Assembly: GCA_964036665.1 (NCBI GenBank)
Contig: OZ038532.1
Span: 16,448,537-16,512,536, forward strand
Direction of reading: 5' to 3'
Length of the DNA stretch: 64,000 nucleotides
Origin: Gordius sp. MW1
Lineage: Eukaryota; Nematomorpha; Gordioida; Gordea; Gordiidae
The notes under the pieces are model-generated. The model saw only the letters and a list, made by a program, of their open reading frames with translations, did no database searches and was not told the DNA's origin. The number at the start of each line of letters is the position of its first letter. Positions within the stretch are counted from its first letter, which is position 1. Made by a program: the position numbers and the translations under genes. Below, piece by piece: positions 61,201-64,000 of this stretch.

Positions 61201-62791
61201 CCAAAATATTAGAGTAAGGGCAACTAAATGTAATTTAAAGAGAAAGGGAAATATCAAAATATGAACAAGGCATAATATATTAAAGATCAAAGTTTTTCAT
61301 ATGGGGAAAAAGTGTGATTTTTATTTTTAGGCTAAGTTTAATGTATGTTCAAACCACTTAATGATTTCTATTCCTGCACATGTTTTAAAGGTGTTTACCA
61401 GAAAGGTGAAAGATCTGAACACTCTGCTAACATGGAATCGAGGTTATCGACCATTTTGGTGTGAAATGTAATCATGTTAAGCTGTTTGGCAAATTCTGGT
61501 ATTTTGCTTAAGGAAAAGGTTGCTTTGGTAGGTGAAGAGTAAGCCTATTAAAACACGTTACATAATGAACAAATTGCTAAATTAAATTTTTATTGAATCT
61601 ATCATTTTGCTTTAACTTGGCAGATCGTCTACTTAATTATAGCAATTATTGAATAAAATTGTTAATGTTGCTAGAAATTAAAGCAATTTAAAATAAAAAT
61701 TAAAAAATGAATTATTTAATCTCGAAGAAAAATGTTCTTGGATTTCGAAACAATAAATATGGGAAAAATAGTATAAATTAATAATGCTCTACAGCATGCA
61801 AACAAAGTTTAATGTATTTGACGTTTGATAAACCTCATTTTTGAATATGAAAACTTATAAGCAACGACTAAATTAATCTATGATTAAAATAATAATACAT
61901 ATACACATTTTTAATACAATAGATCTCAATTTTAAACTTCATAAAATTAACGTAGGGAATTACAACAAGTCAGATTTATTGATTACACTAGGCAATTTCG
62001 AAAATTTTCATACTTTGTTGTAAAAGACTTTAATGAGAATTTTTTATTAACTATTATCATATGTCTCTCTGTATACATTTTTCTATATATAAGTAATTCA
62101 GTTATTTAAGAACGATGTGCATCCACAATTTAAATCTTCCTGCTCTATTCCAACCGTTCTGCATTCTCCGGCAAAAAAATACAAAAGAACAATTTGGTGG
62201 TCAGCATAGTGTTTAAAGGGTAAGTATTTAAAAAAAATTATAACATTGAAAGGCTATTTCCATATTAAAATTTTTCCATTAATTAATTTTGTTAAAGAGT
62301 ACAAAACTTGGTTAATCAGATAAAAATGAAATAAAACTAGCACAATATTTTTGTTGATTGCACAAATAAAACTCCATGCTGATTATCTAAATATGGGAAT
62401 AAATGTTAGGCGATATAAAAAGTTTGATAAAAAAAATAACTTAAAGGGATGTAGAATGACTTAATAGCAGCTAATTATAATAAATTTAAGTGATATTTAC
62501 TAATAATACAAAAATTTTGATGATGAATTTGCACTTGTCATTTTTAATATTAAATGATCAGATAACATTAAACAATAATATGAGATTTACTTGTAACCGC
62601 ATCCAATCTAATCGGAAGGCTTTTAGTTCAGGAAATGAGGAATCGTGTTTAAAACCAGAATTATTACCATTATTCTGCGTTTTATAATCATCTTTCTGAT
62701 TTTCATATAATCTTTCGAGTGACATCTTGGATAGTGTGTCATCGAACGATGTAAGAATTAGCGACTCCTCTTCTTGGCAAAATGATAGGCT
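40116..62791 (-). CDS. NCKAP1: NCK-associated protein 1 (Hem/Kette), partial gene, 17 exons
   Basis: NCKAP1 is a scaffold of the five-subunit WAVE regulatory complex, where it pairs with CYFIP and links Rac signals to Arp2/3 actin nucleation under the plasma membrane. Seventeen exons on the minus strand (listed separately) join in matching phases to 690 codons without a stop. They correspond to roughly residues 450-1100 of the ~1,130-residue animal protein. Strong blocks include [74 protein letters not shown] and AHCLAKGLD. The family is all-helical and has no catalytic residues. Introns range from 101 bp to about 5.1 kb; the large ones are large because of transposons. The 5' exons lie to the right of the window and the last exon is uncertain. 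Nothing suggests a pseudogene. Confidence 0.93.
40229..40796. mobile_element. Old copy of the palindromic MITE family in an NCKAP1 intron
   Basis: AGTGTCAACAACGA at the left and ATTTGCTAACTAGCG followed by TTA at the right. The arms pair as TTGCGAAAATAAGCTTTT (near 40373) with AAACTTATTTTCGCAACTTT (near 40655). It is more diverged than the copy at 10019-10914. Confidence 0.6.
41249..41361 (-). CDS. NCKAP1: NCKAP1 exon
   Basis: Acceptor AATTGTAG, donor GCT|GTAAGA. Reads [20 protein letters not shown], then [11 protein letters not shown]. Confidence 0.93.
41766..42236. mobile_element. Relic of the GGGCTCGGGC hAT family
   Basis: GGCGGGTCGGGCTCGGGC near the left; GGGCCGGGGTCG, then TTTTGCAGGATCCTTA at the right, matching the right end TTTTGCAGGGCTCTA of 28827-29507. 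The left terminus is missing. It lies in an NCKAP1 intron. Confidence 0.6.
42255..42870 (+). pseudogene. RTE-clade LINE, reverse-transcriptase fragment
   Basis: The plus strand reads [28 protein letters not shown] and FLWHNM, the region around the first catalytic Asp of an RTE reverse transcriptase (FxDxEKAFDxVxR). Many stops and shifts follow. It is a 5'- and 3'-truncated relic in an NCKAP1 intron. Confidence 0.7.
43520..44640 (+). repeat. GGCCAATGGTCA tandem array, forward
   Basis: Units of ~102-130 bp begin TTTTGGCCAATGGTCATTTT at about 43523, 43626, 43731, 43833, 43963, 44091, 44381 and 44510. Each can fold: CCAATGG pairs with CCATTGG, and an outer TTTTGGCC pairs with GGCCAAAA. A ~410-bp block (from 43862) is duplicated from 44274. 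The long open frame at 43739-44239 is an artefact of the unit. Confidence 0.9.
44640..44875 (+). repeat. ~62-bp tandem repeat
   Basis: Four head-to-tail units of AACTAGTTAAATTGCATAGC, then AATTAAAAGTAAACAACTTT and TATTTATGTTTATTATATA, plus single copies at 44210 and 44630 joined to the larger array. Each contains TTGCATAGCAA, the hairpin motif of the element ends. Confidence 0.85.
45487..45609 (-). CDS. NCKAP1: NCKAP1 exon
   Basis: Acceptor CATTCAAG, donor AATG|GTAATT. Reads [16 protein letters not shown], then [14 protein letters not shown]. Confidence 0.92.
45654..45833. mobile_element. 180-bp foldback MITE in an NCKAP1 intron
   Basis: ACGGCTGGGTTTCGTTTGGT and CGACCTTTGG on the left are mirrored by CCAAAGGTCG-type sequence and ACCAAACAAAACCCAGCCGT on the right. 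Ends look like CAGTGTTGTCAAAACGG (right, inward), a common hAT form. It occupies most of the 243-bp intron between exons 45853 and 45609. Confidence 0.75.
45853..45934 (-). CDS. NCKAP1: NCKAP1 exon
   Basis: Acceptor AATTAAAG, donor ATTG|GTAATT. Reads [19 protein letters not shown], then AIAIKQNI. Confidence 0.9.
45989..46066 (-). CDS. NCKAP1: NCKAP1 exon
   Basis: Acceptor ATCTATAG, donor ACG|GTAAGC; 26 codons. Reads [18 protein letters not shown], then NSDVT. The upstream intron is only 49 bp. Confidence 0.9.
46116..46198 (-). CDS. NCKAP1: NCKAP1 exon
   Basis: Acceptor TTCTATTAG, donor GAT|GTAAAT. Reads (S)[17 protein letters not shown], then [10 protein letters not shown]. Confidence 0.92.
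46550..49620 (-). mobile_element. Inverted copy of the array-bearing element
   Basis: Starts TTGCTATGCAATTTATGGGC at 46556. The mirrored CGCCCATAAATTGCATAGCAA is at 49528-49548, followed by GATGAGTCGTCCCC and the polypyrimidine tract. Inside is the inverted array 46730-48110. 48110-49200 holds no recognised feature except a foldback-element end at 49080-49175 and another at 49225-49265. Together with 43090-45092 it brackets four NCKAP1 exons in inverted orientation. Confidence 0.5.
46730..48110 (-). repeat. GGCCAATGGTCA tandem array, reverse
   Basis: The same unit as 43520-44640 on the opposite strand. It includes TGACCATTTGGCC or TGACCATTGGCC, TTTTTGGCCGTCCGCTGGCT and TGTTCCTGTTACTACCATTG, about ten times. 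Some units add GGGTTCGAATCCCGG, a B-box-like tRNA motif (46699, 47002, 47305). CACGCACCGAACGTGGATGT is repeated at 46609-46655 and near 46935. Confidence 0.9.
49603..49775 (+). repeat. ~27-bp hairpin minisatellite
   Basis: Six units of TGGGGGCGGAGCCCCCA with variants GTA, CAGA and GAA in the loop, each a GGGGGC/GCCCCC hairpin separated by GGGG-rich spacers. It is far more GC-rich than its surroundings. Open frames on both strands only spell the repeat. Confidence 0.9.
49776..51324. other. NCKAP1 intron sequence, nothing recognised
   Basis: AT-rich. No exon is expected here, because the exons at 51421-51325 and 46198-46116 join directly in phase. Confidence 0.5.
51325..51421 (-). CDS. NCKAP1: NCKAP1 exon
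   Basis: Acceptor AACTTAG, donor CAAA|GTTAGC. Reads [18 protein letters not shown], then [11 protein letters not shown]. Separated from the previous exon by an intron of only 101 bp. Confidence 0.88.
51523..51620 (-). CDS. NCKAP1: NCKAP1 exon
   Basis: Acceptor ACCTATAG, donor GAGA|GTAAAT. The split Glu joins VDFI to [18 protein letters not shown] and [13 protein letters not shown], a strongly conserved block. Confidence 0.93.
51621..52335. other. NCKAP1 intron sequence, nothing recognised
   Basis: Left part of the ~5-kb intron between exons 56597 and 51620; AT-rich and featureless to my reading. Confidence 0.5.
52344..52780. mobile_element. 437-bp hAT element of the CGGGC-rich family
   Basis: Starts CAGAGACCAGATTTG and ends CAAATCTGACTTCTG. 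The flanks CTACCTAT (52336-52343) and CCACCTAT (52781-52788) form an 8-bp duplication with one mismatch. GCCCG/CGGGC subterminal repeats match 11939-12738. It lies inside an NCKAP1 intron. Confidence 0.85.
52789..53299. other. Intron sequence and probable retrotransposon 5' UTR
   Basis: No gene. The 5' boundary of the retrotransposon that follows cannot be fixed; base composition becomes more balanced from about 53190. Confidence 0.4.
53300..56107 (+). pseudogene. Retrotransposon polyprotein (zinc finger, RT, restriction-like endonuclease)
   Basis: Domains in order are as follows. An N-terminal zinc finger CPVC-x14-H-x6-C starts at about 53336. The reverse transcriptase has [29 protein letters not shown] (catalytic Asp), [13 protein letters not shown] and [10 protein letters not shown] (catalytic DD). 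A C-terminal CNLC...HHGLHC knuckle is at about 55594. The endonuclease core KRPDG...LAWDYT at 55755-55815 has the PD-x-D arrangement of R2/CRE-type elements. Four open frames are joined by shifts near 53680, 54855, 55582 (a run of C) and 55925, after which [20 protein letters not shown] reaches a stop at 56105. Stops are otherwise absent, so the copy is young or the shifts are sequencing errors. The exact clade is uncertain. Confidence 0.85.
53300..56166 (+). mobile_element. Non-LTR retrotransposon with restriction-like endonuclease
   Basis: Single-frame type element (see its coding region), ending with AATAAAAG at 56134 and a poly(A) tail at 56154-56166. It sits in an NCKAP1 intron on the opposite strand to the gene. 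No target duplication was identified. Confidence 0.8.
56250..56418. mobile_element. Arm relic of the palindromic MITE family
   Basis: CTCGCAACTTTGAAAG, CCACAAAAAACCTATC and ATTTGTTGACTAGTG followed by TAA match the right arm of 10019-10914. The left arm is absent or very diverged. Confidence 0.6.
56597..56727 (-). CDS. NCKAP1: NCKAP1 exon
   Basis: Acceptor TTTTACAG, donor ATTG|GTACAA. Reads (W)[16 protein letters not shown], then [12 protein letters not shown]. Confidence 0.92.
56833..56935 (-). CDS. NCKAP1: NCKAP1 exon
   Basis: Acceptor TTTTTTTAG, donor GTTTG|GTAATC. Reads [18 protein letters not shown], then [16 protein letters not shown] and a split Trp. Confidence 0.93.
56936..57440. 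other. NCKAP1 intron sequence
   Basis: Flank of the Helitron at 57441. The 70-codon open frame at 57240-57452 runs into the Helitron end and has no recognisable features. Confidence 0.4.
57441..57866 (+). mobile_element. Intact 426-bp non-autonomous Helitron
   Basis: Starts TCTTATATATAAAAATGAAA, ends with hairpin GCAAA...TTTGC and GGGTCAGCTAG, and is flanked by A (57440) and T (57867). An internal segment containing GAAACTACCGGCCCGATTCG is tandemly duplicated (about 57500 and 57640). Ends are identical in type to the PTS-intron Helitrons. Located in an NCKAP1 intron. Confidence 0.88.
57867..58312. other. NCKAP1 intron sequence, nothing recognised
   Basis: AT-rich, no repeat or exon. Confidence 0.5.
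58313..58431 (-). CDS. NCKAP1: NCKAP1 exon
   Basis: Acceptor TTTTTATAG, donor TTTTG|GTAAAT. Reads (K)[28 protein letters not shown] and LLFHTMENF. Confidence 0.93.
58579..58710 (-). CDS. NCKAP1: NCKAP1 exon
   Basis: Acceptor ATGTTAG, donor AACAA|GTAAAT. Reads [17 protein letters not shown], then [18 protein letters not shown]. Confidence 0.93.
58841..59058 (-). CDS. NCKAP1: NCKAP1 exon with lysine-rich linker
   Basis: Acceptor TATTTATAG, donor [27 protein letters not shown] and KKKSNK correspond to the family's LLPKHCAKTIS...KKSKK linker; [17 protein letters not shown] follows. The Ser/Asn-rich middle is longer than in the human protein. Confidence 0.9.
59059..60057. other. NCKAP1 intron sequence, nothing recognised
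   Basis: The exons at 60058 and 59058 join in phase 0, so no exon is missing here. Confidence 0.55.
60058..60177 (-). CDS. NCKAP1: NCKAP1 exon
   Basis: Acceptor TATTTCAG, donor CAA|GTACGC; exactly 40 codons. Reads [19 protein letters not shown], then [11 protein letters not shown]. Confidence 0.93.
60430..60562 (-). CDS. NCKAP1: NCKAP1 exon
   Basis: Acceptor GTATTTAG, donor GAA|GTATAC. Reads (C)[30 protein letters not shown] and CPEE. A nearer AG at 60552 was rejected because it breaks the phase and drops FYPG. Confidence 0.92.
60563..61398. other. NCKAP1 intron sequence, nothing recognised
   Basis: AT-rich; flanking exons join directly through a split Cys codon. Confidence 0.55.
61399..61544 (-). 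CDS. NCKAP1: NCKAP1 exon
   Basis: Acceptor TTTTAATAG, donor TCTG|GTAAAC. Contains [19 protein letters not shown] and ends SDLSPF plus two bases, completed to Cys by the next exon. Confidence 0.93.
61545..62590. other. NCKAP1 intron sequence, nothing recognised
   Basis: AT-rich; flanking exons join in phase 0. The plus-strand open frame at 62490-62687 is the shadow of an exon. Confidence 0.55.
62591..62791 (-). CDS. NCKAP1: NCKAP1 exon (first in window)
   Basis: Acceptor TATATGTAG, donor CAA|GTAAAT; 67 codons, phase 0 to 0. Starts [16 protein letters not shown] and ends [10 protein letters not shown], matching the family's CPEDES...RLDWFRLQ segment, with a longer Asn/Lys-rich insert between. 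Confidence 0.9.
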
Positions 62792-63461
62792 CTACATATA
62801 TATTAACAAGATCAATTGATGAAAAAATATTTCAAAAAGATTTTTACGCAATAATTAAGTAGCCAGAACTGCAATTCCTTTTGTATTTATATGTCCAATG
62901 TATTCTCATCGTTTAAAACGTCTAACCAGATTTGTGACGATATTTTAGTAATTTGAATTTATTTGCCCTTTAATTGATTTCCCTACCGACTCGATTGTAT
63001 TAAATAATTGGGGGAAAAAAATTTATATTTAAATTTAAACTCTTTCCGTTTTTATTAAGTGATTCAAAAATTAATGTTAATGATAAACAAATTAAAAACG
63101 TTGAACGTCACAAATAGGAAATAGCCCATAGTTTGCAAGCTTCTTTTCTTGATTTACGTTGCAGGACAAACCCGTGAGCGTGATAAAGGGAGCAATTGCA
63201 CTGCCCTTTCGTCCTTCATAAAATTCCCTTTATAATTCTAGTCTCGCATTCTTTTTTTATTTGATTAGGTAGGGTATAAATATTTCAAAATCATGCCCCC
63301 CCCCTTCTTAATCGTAACAAATTAATTATTTCCCCACAAAATCCCTGCAATTATAATTTAATAATGTAATACACACACCCTAAATTAGATGTCAGAGACT
63401 TACGTTTAAATATATTCAGTTTGTGAGCAAGTGAAAATATAGCTTATTTCTTGATTCCTGG
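62792..63461. other. NCKAP1 5'-side intron
   Basis: The preceding NCKAP1 exon was not found here; it is expected to the right of the window or in the unrecognised parts. 63160-63240 is less AT-rich (GACAAACCCGTGAGCGTGAT) but not identified. Confidence 0.4.
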
Positions 63462-63722
63462 CAGGCGCGTAGCCAGGATTTTCTCAAGGGAGGGGGGGGG
63501 GGAAATTTTCAAAAATTTTACGAACTTCATCGGGAGTAGGAGCTAACTCCCGATGAATTGTCAATAAAGCCAATCCATTTAATCTATTCTTAGACATGGT
63601 ATTTCTAATGTAAGTTTTTAGCCTCCTCAGCGTTGAGAAGCTATAAAAATTTTTTTACATTTTTGCCAAGGGGGGGGGGGGGGAATTTCCCGTTCCCCCC
63701 CCCCCCCTTATTTACGCCACTG
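63462..63722. mobile_element. 261-bp hAT element with transposase remnant
   Basis: Left end CAGGCGCGTAGCCAGG; right end, read inward, CAGTGGCGTAAATAAGG. An exact 8-bp duplication ATTCCTGG is at 63454-63461 and 63723-63730. G and C runs lie just inside each end. It retains the C-terminal coding end of a hAT transposase on the minus strand. Confidence 0.9.
63503..63642 (-). pseudogene. hAT transposase, C-terminal (hATC) remnant
   Basis: The minus strand reads SFSTLRRLKTYIRNTMSKNR, then LNGLALLTIHRELA and PDEVRKIF. This is the conserved end of the hAT dimerisation domain found in ZMYM1/TTF-like hAT proteins (S-F-S-x-L-R-R-x-K-T, then L-x-x-L-A-L-L-x-I-H-R). Everything upstream, including the DDE catalytic residues, is deleted. 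Confidence 0.85.
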
Positions 63723-63730
63723 ATTCCTGG

Positions 63731-64000
63731 TTATGTAGACAATCATGGTAAAATGAGTTGAGACATAAATATTCAATATTTGACAAAGATCTCCTCCTAA
63801 CAGTCTTTATCTTTTTTGATTACTAGTCATTTACTAAAGACCATTTTTTAATTAAATAGTGCAAAGCTGTTACTGTATGTAAAACATGGAAACTACCACG
63901 CATCTAAAAATGAGATTGCAGGTGCAAAATTGTTTCATTGTTCAGTACCAAGAGACGGTCTTTTTGTTTCACATTTTGGCCAACTTAAGTAATGGAAAAT
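63731..64000. other. Unassigned window edge
   Basis: AT-rich, no recognised exon; presumably still inside the NCKAP1 gene. Confidence 0.35.

Overview
This window is nuclear DNA of a multicellular animal. It is AT-rich, and two interrupted protein-coding genes can be rebuilt from it by hand: a 6-pyruvoyl-tetrahydropterin synthase gene (PTS) and a gene for the WAVE-complex subunit NCKAP1/Hem. Both lie on the minus strand, have short exons with standard splice signals, and have introns filled with transposons. The mixture of Helitrons with TC...CTAG ends, hAT elements, Penelope, RTE and endonuclease-bearing R2/CRE-like retrotransposons is typical of invertebrates. An arthropod is my best guess, but the sequence does not prove it. 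No bacterial operon, CRISPR array or viral genome is visible.

Layout. 1-5738: a satellite with a ~340-bp monomer, organised as a three-monomer higher-order repeat of ~1,030 bp, which flips orientation at ~3048 and decays to the right. 5749-8729: short foldback elements, one carrying a 16-codon scrap of Helitron helicase, and a ~110-bp tandem repeat. 8730-10990: a dead Penelope-like element (minus strand) split by an 896-bp near-complete palindrome with a TAA target duplication. 11569-13426: a hAT element with a second hAT element nested inside. 14178-19447: PTS, two coding exons whose 4.8-kb intron begins with GC rather than GT and holds two head-to-tail Helitrons. 19450-22700: no recognised feature. 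22986-28317: a dead RTE LINE broken by at least three hAT-type insertions. 28757-32453: a probable long, decayed Helitron with a Pif1-type helicase remnant, itself invaded by a hAT element and an RTE tail.

From about 40 kb to 62.8 kb runs NCKAP1 on the minus strand. Seventeen exons total 2,070 bp (690 codons) and stay in frame; they match the middle and C-terminal part of the protein. The 5' exons lie beyond the right edge and the last coding exon is not securely placed. Its introns, or the DNA just downstream of the last exon found, contain a 4.0-kb hAT-bounded compound palindrome (35382-39406), two inverted repeat-array elements (43.1-45.1 kb and 46.55-49.6 kb) that bracket four exons, an endonuclease-type non-LTR retrotransposon (53300-56166) and an intact 426-bp Helitron (57441-57866). 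At 63462-63722 a 261-bp hAT derivative still carries the C-terminal coding end of a hAT transposase.

The genes do not form a functional unit. PTS acts in tetrahydrobiopterin synthesis and NCKAP1 in actin nucleation control. The main interest is the dense, well-dated nesting of transposons: seven insertions keep readable 8-bp duplications, or near-copies, and one has a 3-bp duplication. Several unusual palindromic elements are also present.
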